A DNA stretch of 35,352 nucleotides from Lewinella cohaerens DSM 23179 (GTDB lineage: Bacteria > Bacteroidota > Bacteroidia > Chitinophagales > Saprospiraceae). Under the pieces are notes generated by a model. The model saw only the letters and a list, made by a program, of their open reading frames with translations, was not told the DNA's origin and searched no databases. The stretch's first letter is position 1. Each line of letters starts with the position of its first letter. The stretch covers positions 42,101 through 77,452 of the forward strand of contig NZ_KB903549.1 of assembly GCF_000379805.1 (NCBI RefSeq), in the 5' to 3' direction. Both the position numbers and the translations under genes were made by a program. Of the stretch, positions 10,797 to 18,522 are shown piece by piece.

Positions 10797-10946
10797 TTAC
10801 AAGACTTTATACACGCTTACCTACCGGAAAGATTCTGACTTTATTACACGCTTTTCGTCCCTCTTCGATTTGGAGTAGGACCCACCCTAACCCTCCCTGA
10901 AAGGGCAGGAATGGGTCGAAAAAATTAGCTTTTTTTAAGGGAGAGT

Positions 10947-10983
10947 GCCCGTCGTCTTCGAGAGAAGCGGCGGGCTTTTTTTT
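10947..10983 (+). terminator. strong intrinsic terminator after the T9SS propeller gene
   Basis: GCCCGTCGTCTTC (10947-10959) pairs with GAAGCGGCGGGC (10964-10975) around a GAGA loop, with one wobble and one bulge. Eight Ts follow (10976-10983). This is a textbook rho-independent terminator for the plus-strand gene. Confidence 0.8.
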
Positions 10984-11012
10984 GAACCACATAAAGCACT
11001 TAAGGGCACATG
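10976..11012 (+). repeat. dispersed repeat unit, T-tract + GAACCAC + CAC/TAAGG-like tandem
   Basis: The unit begins in the terminator T-tract and reads TTTTTTTTGAACCACATAAA followed by GCACTTAAGGGCACATG. Two related units lie 18 kb away at 28855 and 28892. The internal structure is a short tandem of CAC plus a TAAGG-like spacer. Confidence 0.55.
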
Positions 11013-11016
11013 AAAA

Positions 11017-11061
11017 GGTATAGGGATCTGCTGCCACTTGCGGACAACAAATCCCTATACC
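11017..11061 (-). terminator. long stem-loop, possible terminator of the ABC-M1 operon
   Basis: GGTATAGGGAT (11017-11027) and ATCCCTATACC (11051-11061) are perfect 11-bp inverted copies around a 23-base loop. Read on the minus strand the stem is followed by TTTTC, downstream of the ABC-M1 stop at 11133. A second inverted repeat, GGTCAGG/CCTGACC (11082-11088 and 11125-11131), sits directly after that stop codon. Confidence 0.5.
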
Positions 11062-11132
11062 CTCTACCAAATACCTAGTACGGTCAGGCTGGAGCGAAAG
11101 CCCACTAATGATACCCCTCACCAACCTGACCT

Positions 11133-14100
11133 TTACTCTACCACAACCGTCTTCACATTGTCATCATCGACACGGTCGATCAATAAACGCAATGGGTCAA
11201 TGGCTGCTTTGGCGGGGAGTTTATCCAGCGTGAAACTCAATTGCCCTTCTTCCTGGGTGAGGTAAACCCGCTGGCGCATGATCAGCTCCTCTTCGTCACG
11301 ATCAGCATAAAAACCGATGTCGATCCAATCGTTGAGAGTAGCTTCATCGGTATTACCGGCTCCGTCCGCTTTTAGCTTTTTGGCCAAGAAGTTGACGGTC
11401 ACTTCATATTTCCCATTGTCCAGGGCCTTGGCTGTCGCCTCTTCCATGCGCAGATCATAGAGTGTGATGTCCTCAAACCAATCGGCAATCAGATACTGTA
11501 AAGAATCTGGCACCTGCGGTTCGAGATAACGCATAAAGTCATAAGCCGTTGGGTAAGGAGGTTCCTTATAGCGGAACTCTTCCAGGAAGCCGCGTAGGGC
11601 GGTATTCACCTTGTCTTCGCCAATGTAATCCTGCAACGCATAAAGAATCACCGAGCCTTTTCCATAGTGGATATGGCCTTGGTTTTCGACTTTCATAAGC
11701 GGTTGCTCCTGCTCTGTTTCGCGGCTACGGCCACGCAGGTAGCGTTGTAAATCATACTTGAGGAAGTCTTTCATTTGCACCTCATCCGTTCCTTGTTTCA
11801 TCACCATCAGGGAAGAATATTCGGCAAAGCTTTCGCTCAACATGGTCGACCCTTTCATGTTCGCACCGATCACCTGATGCGCCCAATATTGGTGGGCCAT
11901 TTCGTGAGCAATTACGGCATCTACCACGTTGTTTTTGTCCTCTCCTTCCAGATCGATGATAAAACCAAACGCTTCCGAGTAAGGCATGGTACCAGGGAAA
12001 GCCTGGGCAAACGTAGCGTAACGAGGAAATTCGATGATCCGCGCTTGCTTGTGATAATACGGGCCGAAATTTTCGGTGTAGTATTTCATCGATTTTTCCA
12101 GTGCATCCAGCATCCGTTCTATGTTGATGCTGTGGTCGGGATGATAATATACTTCCAGGTCAATGCCTTTCCAGGGTCGGGTAGCCACCTGATAATCCGC
12201 AGAAATGAACGAGTAAAAATTCTGCGAAGGGTGGTCCACTTTGTAGTGATAATGGGCACGCCCGTCTTTCACCTCTTTGCTTACCAGGGAGCCTGGCGCA
12301 ATCGCGATCTGATCTTCACTGGTAGAAATAAACGTTTCTACCATTACCCAATCTGATGTTCCATCGGTTAGGTAATTGTTCATGCAAAGATCCGAACAGT
12401 TTTCCTGTAAATCAGGCATCCGCTTACGTTCGGGCAGCTCGTATTTACGGCGCTTGTTTTTATCACCCAACTCAAAATTTGGGTCATAGCCCAAAGAAGG
12501 CAAGATACTTCCATTGTTGAAGAATGTCCCGTTTCTCAACACAGACATATTGGACACCTCATTTTCAAATCCTTTCGGAGTGTAATCAAAACGGACTACC
12601 ATCTCCATGCTGTCTCCTGCCTGTAGTGGTTGATTCAATTTATAAATAAGGAAACCTAACTCTTCATCTTCAAAAACCAGCTCACTGTTGGGTATTTCTA
12701 CTTCCTGTTGGTAGCTTTCTGACACTGTAAATATCAGCGAATCCAGCGCTACATCATTTTTGTTACTGACTAGAAGTTCCGCCCGCCCATTCGTCGTACG
12801 TGCTTCTGGGTAGATATCAATAAAGTAATTAATATCCAGGACGCTTATCGTCGGCGCGTCTACAAATTTCCGATACTGCCTTTCATAACTTACTTGTTGT
12901 AGCTCCTGCTCGTGCGATGTCTTGTACGGGTTGAGTACCTGCGTATTGTAATACACAAACCCTGCCACTACAATAAAAGCTACACTGAAAAACCCTAGTG
13001 CGCCGTAATACCTACTTCCCAGTGCTTTGCGCCCGGCAGCCAAACGATCTTTCACCGTTTTACTGGTGCCACGTGGCCAGAGCAAGGCCGCTAATATGAC
13101 GGTAAGGATACCAAACAGCATCCAATAACCATTGAACCAAAAACTCCCCGTCACGCCAGGGCCAAAAGCGTTCATATCAGAGTACATCGTACTGGGCGTA
13201 CCGCCGATACTCAGCATATTGGTCTCGATTTTCAAAACCAGATAAATGATATCCAGCATAAACAGTAATACGACGGAAGCAAAATAACCGAGGTATTTAT
13301 TATTAATGATTACCTGTATGAAAATCAGTAAACCTCCCCAGGTGAGGTACACCAAAAAGGCACCTGTAAAGAAATCACGGAAGTAGACATTCAATTCAAA
13401 ATTGGTATATCCATTAAACGCCTGGTAAAGAATAGCCACCACCATCAAAGTAAGGTGAAGGATACTCGCCAACGAAACCAGCGACAAGGTTTTCGCTACC
13501 AGCGAAATTACTGAACGGTGCGGCGTTCCATCTATCACTTCGTTGATGTGGTTGTCCCGATCACGCCATACCAACTCTCCGCTAAAGAACACCAGAATGA
13601 TAAGTACAAAAAGCGAGGAAAGGTTATTCACCTCGTCCAGCATTTTATAGGTCACTGGATAAGATTTTAATCCAAAATACTCAAAACCTCCCCAAAGGTT
13701 AGAGATCAGCAAAATGAGCGAGAACAAAAGCAGAATCACAAAAGTACTGCTCTTGAACATCGACAAAAAGTTGATCTTGAAAAAGCTTAGGAACGTTTGC
13801 CAACCCGATATTTCTTCAATTGTTTCTGGTACCAAAGGTTGGTAAATGATTTTCTTTTCTACCGTTGCTACTTTTCCTTTTTTAGACTTCTTCTGCTTTT
13901 TTGCTTTAGTAGCAAAGGAGAACCCAAAGTAAGAAAACGCCAGAATCACTAACCCAATACTCATCCACAACAGGCGATTGATCAGCAAGTGGCCACTAAA
14001 AGCTGGACCGATTACGTTTCGTTCCGCCGGGGTAAAATACTGGGTATCCAGGTTGTATGCTGAAATTCCAAAGACATCCACTAAGGCTGCTGTCGCCTGA

Positions 14101-14714
14101 TTATCGATATCACTGGTCAGGTTTAAAGAAATGATGTAACCCACGATAATCAGTAAAGTTCCTACAAAAGAAATAATTGTACTCTTGAAGCGAGTAGCTA
14201 AAAGAAAGATAATCGTACCCGCAAAAAACATATTGGGTACTACGAATAAAAAGTAGCTACTAAAAAATGCTCCCCAGGGAGTAGGACCTAACCGTTCTGG
14301 ACCTATCCAGTCAAAAATAGGGGCCATAAACCCACCAACGACTACACCAAGGTATACGCCGACCATCACTAGGGTAGACAACAACCAAGCGCCCATAAAA
14401 CGCCCAAAATAATACCCCGCTTTACTAAGTGGCGTACTAAAAAGGATTTCGTTAAACTGATACTTGTAATCACGTAGCGCAGCATTATTGAAAAATGCGG
14501 TCGCGAAAAGGAGTCCAAAAATATTGAGCACACTCACAAATACCCCAATCACTGCCGGGGCATTTTTGTGTACATCACCTACCGCGCCACCAATCATCAC
14601 ATTATCGCTCACTACGGCAAAAAACACCAATAGCGCCACGATAAACATAAAAATATAAATCATCGGCCGCTTGAGCGCCGAAAAGACTTCTCGTTTGAAA
14701 AAAGTAAAAAACAT
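11133..14714 (-). CDS. ABC transporter permease fused to M1-family metallopeptidase
   Basis: A 1193-residue fusion. The first ~630 residues are an ABC-2 type permease with about thirteen hydrophobic segments, split by a Lys-rich loop (KKQKKSKKGKVATVEKK). The rest is an M1 aminopeptidase-like domain, presumably outside the cytoplasm. Zinc motif HEMAHQYW is at 937-944, with the third ligand in SESFAEY about 20 residues on. HYGKGSVILYAL matches the family's catalytic Tyr region. The usual GAMEN exopeptidase motif is replaced by GTMPYSEAFG, so specificity may differ. The ATG at 14714 is chosen; a longer frame would start 69 bp earlier inside the ATPase gene and adds a prefix unlike the family. 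It follows the ATPase stop by 13 bp and is almost certainly co-transcribed. Substrate unknown; peptide or protein handling is inferred. Confidence 0.88.
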   Translation of the reverse strand: MFFTFFKREVFSALKRPMIYIFMFIVALLVFFAVVSDNVMIGGAVGDVHKNAPAVIGVFVSVLNIFGLLFATAFFNNAALRDYKYQFNEILFSTPLSKAGYYFGRFMGAWLLSTLVMVGVYLGVVVGGFMAPIFDWIGPERLGPTPWGAFFSSYFLFVVPNMFFAGTIIFLLATRFKSTIISFVGTLLIIVGYIISLNLTSDIDNQATAALVDVFGISAYNLDTQYFTPAERNVIGPAFSGHLLINRLLWMSIGLVILAFSYFGFSFATKAKKQKKSKKGKVATVEKKIIYQPLVPETIEEISGWQTFLSFFKINFLSMFKSSTFVILLLFSLILLISNLWGGFEYFGLKSYPVTYKMLDEVNNLSSLFVLIILVFFSGELVWRDRDNHINEVIDGTPHRSVISLVAKTLSLVSLASILHLTLMVVAILYQAFNGYTNFELNVYFRDFFTGAFLVYLTWGGLLIFIQVIINNKYLGYFASVVLLFMLDIIYLVLKIETNMLSIGGTPSTMYSDMNAFGPGVTGSFWFNGYWMLFGILTVILAALLWPRGTSKTVKDRLAAGRKALGSRYYGALGFFSVAFIVVAGFVYYNTQVLNPYKTSHEQELQQVSYERQYRKFVDAPTISVLDINYFIDIYPEARTTNGRAELLVSNKNDVALDSLIFTVSESYQQEVEIPNSELVFEDEELGFLIYKLNQPLQAGDSMEMVVRFDYTPKGFENEVSNMSVLRNGTFFNNGSILPSLGYDPNFELGDKNKRRKYELPERKRMPDLQENCSDLCMNNYLTDGTSDWVMVETFISTSEDQIAIAPGSLVSKEVKDGRAHYHYKVDHPSQNFYSFISADYQVATRPWKGIDLEVYYHPDHSINIERMLDALEKSMKYYTENFGPYYHKQARIIEFPRYATFAQAFPGTMPYSEAFGFIIDLEGEDKNNVVDAVIAHEMAHQYWAHQVIGANMKGSTMLSESFAEYSSLMVMKQGTDEVQMKDFLKYDLQRYLRGRSRETEQEQPLMKVENQGHIHYGKGSVILYALQDYIGEDKVNTALRGFLEEFRYKEPPYPTAYDFMRYLEPQVPDSLQYLIADWFEDITLYDLRMEEATAKALDNGKYEVTVNFLAKKLKADGAGNTDEATLNDWIDIGFYADRDEEELIMRQRVYLTQEEGQLSFTLDKLPAKAAIDPLRLLIDRVDDDNVKTVVVE

Positions 14715-14727
14715 AGTCTGGGGGGAT

Positions 14728-15606
14728 TTAGGCAACAGTGGCGTGAATAGTAGTAAAGAACACATCTTCCAGGTTAGGGGCAACCTCTACAAAGCCCTCC
14801 CCTGGTAGCTGATCACTCAGTACATGAATCTGTGGCTGGCCGCCCACCATTTTATCAGAGATAATAGTATGCTGTGCAGCATAAGCTGCCTTCTCAGAAC
14901 GGTCTATCGTCTTGCGCCACACCTTGCCTTCCAGCGAGGTGAGAGCATCCGCCGGTGTCCCTTTATAGACAATCTGCCCCAGGTTCATGATCGCCATGTC
15001 GGTACAAAGCTCGCGTACATCATCTACAATGTGGGTAGATAAAATCACGATTACTTCTTCACCTACTTCTGCCAGCAGGTTATGAAAGCGGTTGCGTTCA
15101 CCGGGGTCCAGGCCTGCCGTGGGTTCATCTACGATAATCAGTTGCGGGTTGCCAATCAGCGCTTGCGCAATGCCTACTCGCTGCTTCATCCCGCCAGAGA
15201 AACCACTTACTTTCTTGTTACGCGCTTCATACAGGTTCACTTTTTGCAACAAATACTCTACCAGATCCTTACGGGTATTTCCATTACTGATACCTTTCAA
15301 GGTTGCAATATGATCAAGCAACTGAGCAGCCGTAATCCGTGGATACACGCCAAACTCTTGTGGCAGATACCCCAGCACTTTACGCACAGATTGCGGGTCA
15401 TTGAGGATATCAACATCTCCGAGAAAAGCAGTGCCAGAATCAGCTTCTTGCAAGGTCGCCAGCGTTCGCATCAGCGACGATTTCCCTGCACCATTGGGGC
15501 CAAGTAGGCCAAACATTCCTTTAGAGAGCTCCAAGTCGACATCTACGAGCGCGCGCGTGCCATTAGGGTAGGTTTTATTCAGGCCGTTAATCTTAAGTAA
15601 GGACAT
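14728..15606 (-). CDS. ABC transporter ATP-binding protein (partner of the permease-M1 fusion)
   Basis: A 292-residue cytoplasmic ATPase that would power the fused permease downstream. The Walker A motif GLLGPNGAGKSS lies at about 33-44, a Q-loop segment GYLPQEFG at about 80, the signature VSGFSGGMKQRVGIAQAL at about 135-152, and Walker B LIIVDEPTAGLDP follows; the H-loop is in LSTHIVDD. All ATPase motifs are intact. The last ~80 residues, including PGEGFVEVAPNLEDVFF, form the C-terminal extension seen in ABC-2 ATPases. It is the first gene of a two-gene minus-strand operon. No exact TAnnTTTG box is visible upstream; the nearest candidate is one base short. Confidence 0.92.
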   Translation of the reverse strand: MSLLKINGLNKTYPNGTRALVDVDLELSKGMFGLLGPNGAGKSSLMRTLATLQEADSGTAFLGDVDILNDPQSVRKVLGYLPQEFGVYPRITAAQLLDHIATLKGISNGNTRKDLVEYLLQKVNLYEARNKKVSGFSGGMKQRVGIAQALIGNPQLIIVDEPTAGLDPGERNRFHNLLAEVGEEVIVILSTHIVDDVRELCTDMAIMNLGQIVYKGTPADALTSLEGKVWRKTIDRSEKAAYAAQHTIISDKMVGGQPQIHVLSDQLPGEGFVEVAPNLEDVFFTTIHATVA

Positions 15607-15756
15607 TTATCAGTAGGTTTTCTAAAAAATGGGTGTGACAAGAGACAACACAAAATAATGTGCCATCCAAGTTAAGGAAAACCTACCGAGTAACGCTATC
15701 CTACTCCGGCATTCTAGACGTATAGCCGCTATTCTTAGATAAGTTGAGGAGATTTT

Positions 15757-15890
15757 GGGGCCGTAGCAACGCTGCGCTCGCTACCGCTTGCTCCATTCCT
15801 AGTGCTTGCTGCGCTGCGCACTACCATTGCGCCAGCTCGTCCTGCTCCTCCGTCCGCCGGGCTTCAGGCGCTGCCTTGCGCGCTATCGTT
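15757..15890. repeat. GC-rich degenerate repeat block in a 743-bp gene-free region
   Basis: Base composition jumps to very GC-rich against AT-rich flanks. GCTGCGCT occurs at 15771 and again about 30 bases on, within two imperfect ~37-base copies of a GCTTGCT/GCGCT-rich phrase. No reading frame here resembles a protein. It looks like a copy of a dispersed non-coding repeat, which one window cannot prove. The wider gene-free stretch 15607-16349 also holds the stem at 15929 and the hairpins from 16102. Confidence 0.5.
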
Positions 15891-15928
15891 ATCGTTTCTT
15901 ATTGAAATTGGAACGGGCGTATACTACT

Positions 15929-15973
15929 AACAAGTGTTTCCGATAAAATGGCAAGTATGCGTTGCCACTTGTT
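15929..15973. repeat. nested inverted repeat (AACAAGTG/CACTTGTT with inner GGCAA/TTGCC)
   Basis: AACAAGTG (15929-15936) and CACTTGTT (15966-15973) are perfect 8-bp arms. Inside them GGCAA (15950-15954) and TTGCC (15962-15966) pair as well. It could be a small structured RNA, an operator or a decayed element. No promoter or gene is visible next to it. Confidence 0.4.
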
Positions 15974-16101
15974 GAGTTGCCGCTTTCTTGTAATCACCAT
16001 CAACTCAGAGATTGTCCTCGGGCGGAGGTGGGTAATCGGAGGAAAAGAGAGTGCGTTAGCAGAGATGGTTATCCATCCTGCCTAACGTACCCTGGGCGGG
16101 G

Positions 16102-16200
16102 TGGAGGATACCTCCATTCTTGGCTTCCCCCTCTGTCCTGCGGACACCTTACTCCAGGTTCAACCCCTCCGTCACTTTGTGACACCTCCCCAGGGGGAGG
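16102..16200. repeat. cluster of four small hairpins (REP/BIME-like)
   Basis: Four compact palindromes lie in 100 bases: TGGAGGATACCTCCA (16102-16116), GTCCTGCGGAC (16135-16145), GTCACTTTGTGAC (16171-16183) and CCTCCCCAGGGGGAGG (16185-16200). The last two form a phrase that I recall as a common short intergenic repeat in Bacteroidota; that is memory, not a search. Open frames crossing here are by-products of the repeat. Confidence 0.55.
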
Positions 16201-16269
16201 ACAAGGATATGTTTGGATTATGGGGCATATTTTTGATAAACAGCCTCCTATTTGAGGTGCTTCTGGTAA

Positions 16270-16289
16270 GAAAAAAGGAGTCACTCTCC
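16270..16289 (-). terminator. weak terminator candidate after mnmG
   Basis: On the minus strand GGAG-AGTGA-CTCC is followed by six to seven Ts, 60 bases past the mnmG stop. The stem is only 4 bp. Confidence 0.3.
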
Positions 16290-16309
16290 TCTGTCTCTAC
16301 GTGTATCCT

Positions 16310-16344
16310 AATACTTCCGACTTCTGACTTCCGCTTTCTGACTT
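16310..16344 (+). repeat. short tandem repeat of ACTTC(C/T)G units
   Basis: Imperfect copies of ACTTCCG/ACTTCTG run up to the mnmG stop codon region, for example ACTTCCGACTTCTGACTTCC. It is a simple-sequence intergenic repeat with no assigned role. Confidence 0.45.
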
Positions 16345-16349
16345 AAACC

Positions 16350-18215
16350 CTACCGCCCCATATGCACCAACAGCACCGAAATATCCGAGGGGCTCACCCC
16401 ACTGATACGGCTGGCCTGACCGATGGTACGCGGCTTGAGTTGCGTAAGCTTTGCGCGGGCTTCTTTGCTGAGCGACGAAAGCGTGTGGTAGTCGATATTT
16501 TCGTACAGACGCACCGATTCCAGGCGGTTCATTTTGTCGACCATCTCCTGCTCGCGGCGGATGTACCCCTCGTACTTCATATTGATCTCTGCCAGCTCGC
16601 GGGATTCGCTATCGTATTGCTCCAACTCCTGCGCGAAAGCGGGAACCTGTGCGCAAATATCTACCAGCGACACATTGGGGCGCAGCAGCACCGTATTCAG
16701 CTTTACGCTTTGCTTTAGCGGCGAAGAACCGATACTTTCCAGGTATGGATTAATCAATTCGGGCAGGATACTATAGTTGTTCAATAATTTTTCAATGGCT
16801 GCGGTAGCTTCCTTTTTTTCCGTCACCCTTTCCATGCGCTCTTCCAGGTGGTTCATGCCTATATTGGCGGCCAGTGGCGTGAGGCGCAGGTCCGCATTAT
16901 CCTGCCGTAGCAGAATGCGATATTCGGCCCGCGAGGTAAACATCCGGTAAGGTTCCTCCGTGCCTTTGTTGATCAAATCGTCAATCAAAACGCCGATGTA
17001 AGCATCTGAACGTTTTAGTACAAAAGGTTCTTCGTCTTTCACGGCCAGGTAGGCGTTTATTCCGGCCATTAAGCCTTGACTACCTGCTTCTTCGTAGCCC
17101 GTGGTACCGTTGATTTGGCCTGCAAAAAAGAGGTTCTTCACGAGGCGAGTTTCCAAAGATGCACGCAGCTGCGTAGGCTGAAAAAAGTCGTACTCGATGG
17201 CATAGCCAGGGCGAAACATTTTCATGTTTTCAAAACCGGGTACTTTGCGCAAAGCACTGTACTGCACATCCTCCGGCAGCGAAGAACTGAAGCCGTTGAC
17301 GTAAATTTCACAAGTGCTCCAACCTTCTGGTTCTACAAAAAGCTGGTGGCGATCACGATCCGCGAAGCGGTCGATTTTATCTTCAATCGAGGGGCAATAG
17401 CGTGGCCCCAGTCCACGAATACGACCATTGAACATAGGCGAACGATCAAAGCCCATTTTCAATGTTTCGTGTACTTCTTTGCTGGTATAAGTAATGTGAC
17501 AAGGTAGCTGCTTGGTCAGCTTGGGGGTATCCGTATAGCTGAAACCGACAGGATCTTCATCGCCGAGCTGTACCTCCATTTTGGAATAATCCAGGCTGCG
17601 GCCATCAATCCGTGGGGGGGTACCCGTTTTCATACGGCCAGCTTCAAAGCCAAGCTCTCGTAATTGTTCCGTAATTCCGGTAGAAGCACGCTCGCCGGCA
17701 CGACCGCCGCCAAATTGTTTTTCCCCAATATGAATCAATCCGTTCAGAAAAGTGCCATTGGTCAAGACCACCGCTTTGCCGGGTATTTCCAGCCCGATTC
17801 CGGTACGCACACCTACGACTCGCTCGCCTTTAACCACAATACCGGTGACCATCTCCTGCCAAAAGTCGATATTTTCGTGAGCTTCAAGCATTTCGCGCCA
17901 CTTGCCCGCAAACAGCATCCGGTCACTCTGGGCTCGGGGGCTCCACATGGCAGGGCCTTTGGATTTATTAAGCATCCTAAACTGCACCGCAGTGTGGTCA
18001 GTAACAATACCAGAATAGCCGCCCAGTGCATCAATTTCACGTACAATTTGCCCTTTAGCTACGCCACCCATAGCAGGATTGCACGACATTTGGGCAATCG
18101 TATTCATATTCATCGTCGCCAGCATTACGCGCGCGCCCATATTGGCGGCGGCTACCGCTGCTTCGCATCCCGCATGCCCTGCTCCAACCACGATGACATC
18201 ATACTCCGGAAACAT
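16350..18215 (-). CDS. mnmG: tRNA uridine-5-carboxymethylaminomethyl modification enzyme MnmG (GidA)
   Basis: FAD-dependent enzyme that, with MnmE, installs the 5-carboxymethylaminomethyl group on wobble uridine 34 of several tRNAs. The 621-residue product starts [20 protein letters not shown], with the dinucleotide-binding GxGxxG at about 10-15. Further family motifs include [41 protein letters not shown] and [17 protein letters not shown]. The C-terminal helical domain ends with [17 protein letters not shown]. Length matches the family (~620-630). The ATG at 18213-18215 is chosen over an in-frame TTG 75 bp upstream because that codon falls inside the -7 box and the extra residues are not family-like. 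An unusual purine-rich AGGAAG lies five bases before the ATG. Confidence 0.96.
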   Translation of the reverse strand: MFPEYDVIVVGAGHAGCEAAVAAANMGARVMLATMNMNTIAQMSCNPAMGGVAKGQIVREIDALGGYSGIVTDHTAVQFRMLNKSKGPAMWSPRAQSDRMLFAGKWREMLEAHENIDFWQEMVTGIVVKGERVVGVRTGIGLEIPGKAVVLTNGTFLNGLIHIGEKQFGGGRAGERASTGITEQLRELGFEAGRMKTGTPPRIDGRSLDYSKMEVQLGDEDPVGFSYTDTPKLTKQLPCHITYTSKEVHETLKMGFDRSPMFNGRIRGLGPRYCPSIEDKIDRFADRDRHQLFVEPEGWSTCEIYVNGFSSSLPEDVQYSALRKVPGFENMKMFRPGYAIEYDFFQPTQLRASLETRLVKNLFFAGQINGTTGYEEAGSQGLMAGINAYLAVKDEEPFVLKRSDAYIGVLIDDLINKGTEEPYRMFTSRAEYRILLRQDNADLRLTPLAANIGMNHLEERMERVTEKKEATAAIEKLLNNYSILPELINPYLESIGSSPLKQSVKLNTVLLRPNVSLVDICAQVPAFAQELEQYDSESRELAEINMKYEGYIRREQEMVDKMNRLESVRLYENIDYHTLSSLSKEARAKLTQLKPRTIGQASRISGVSPSDISVLLVHMGR

Positions 18216-18287
18216 AAACTCTTCCTTTTTTGTGCTGTCTTTTATTTCTCTCCTTAACTCAACAGCTGAAACCCAGTAAAATCGCCG

Positions 18288-18295
18288 CAAAAATA
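18288..18295 (-). promoter_or_regulatory. mnmG promoter -7 box (TATTTTTG)
   Basis: An exact TAnnTTTG match on the minus strand, 72 bases before the chosen ATG. It argues against the longer reading frame. Apart from this box and the plus-strand box at 18461, the 307-bp gap 18216-18522 shows nothing I can support. Confidence 0.6.
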
Positions 18296-18460
18296 CGCAA
18301 AAAGTGCTGTACAGAGAACATTGTCAAGCCACTATTCGTTCGCCCTTTTTTTTCATTCAGGCAGCGATTAAAAGACTCATTGGGTCTTAGTGCTGTAACC
18401 GGAGCAACAACAGCTCCCATATTTCCTGCTTAATCAACACGTTTTGGGATTAGTACAAGC

Positions 18461-18468
18461 TACCTTTG
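18461..18468 (+). promoter_or_regulatory. promoter -7 box (TACCTTTG) of the 2166-residue surface protein gene
   Basis: An exact TAnnTTTG match 54 bases before the ATG at 18523. A TTTTG lies only 14 bases upstream, closer than a normal -33 element. Confidence 0.6.
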
Positions 18469-18522
18469 CACACCAGCAAGGCTAGGTACTTTATTGTCAA
18501 AAATCACTAACCCCTCAACATT

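Noticed and set aside
10807-11124. A 105-codon minus-strand frame in the gap after the T9SS propeller gene
   Set aside because: It runs through a strong plus-strand terminator, a dispersed repeat and a perfect stem-loop. Its translation has no recognisable domain and there is no promoter.
15962-16284. Overlapping frames on both strands in the hairpin cluster
   Set aside because: The Pro/Gly-rich translations are by-products of GC-rich palindromes, and they appear on both strands at once.
17664-18257. A 197-codon plus-strand frame antisense to mnmG
   Set aside because: mnmG is fully conserved across this stretch, so the opposite frame is incidental.
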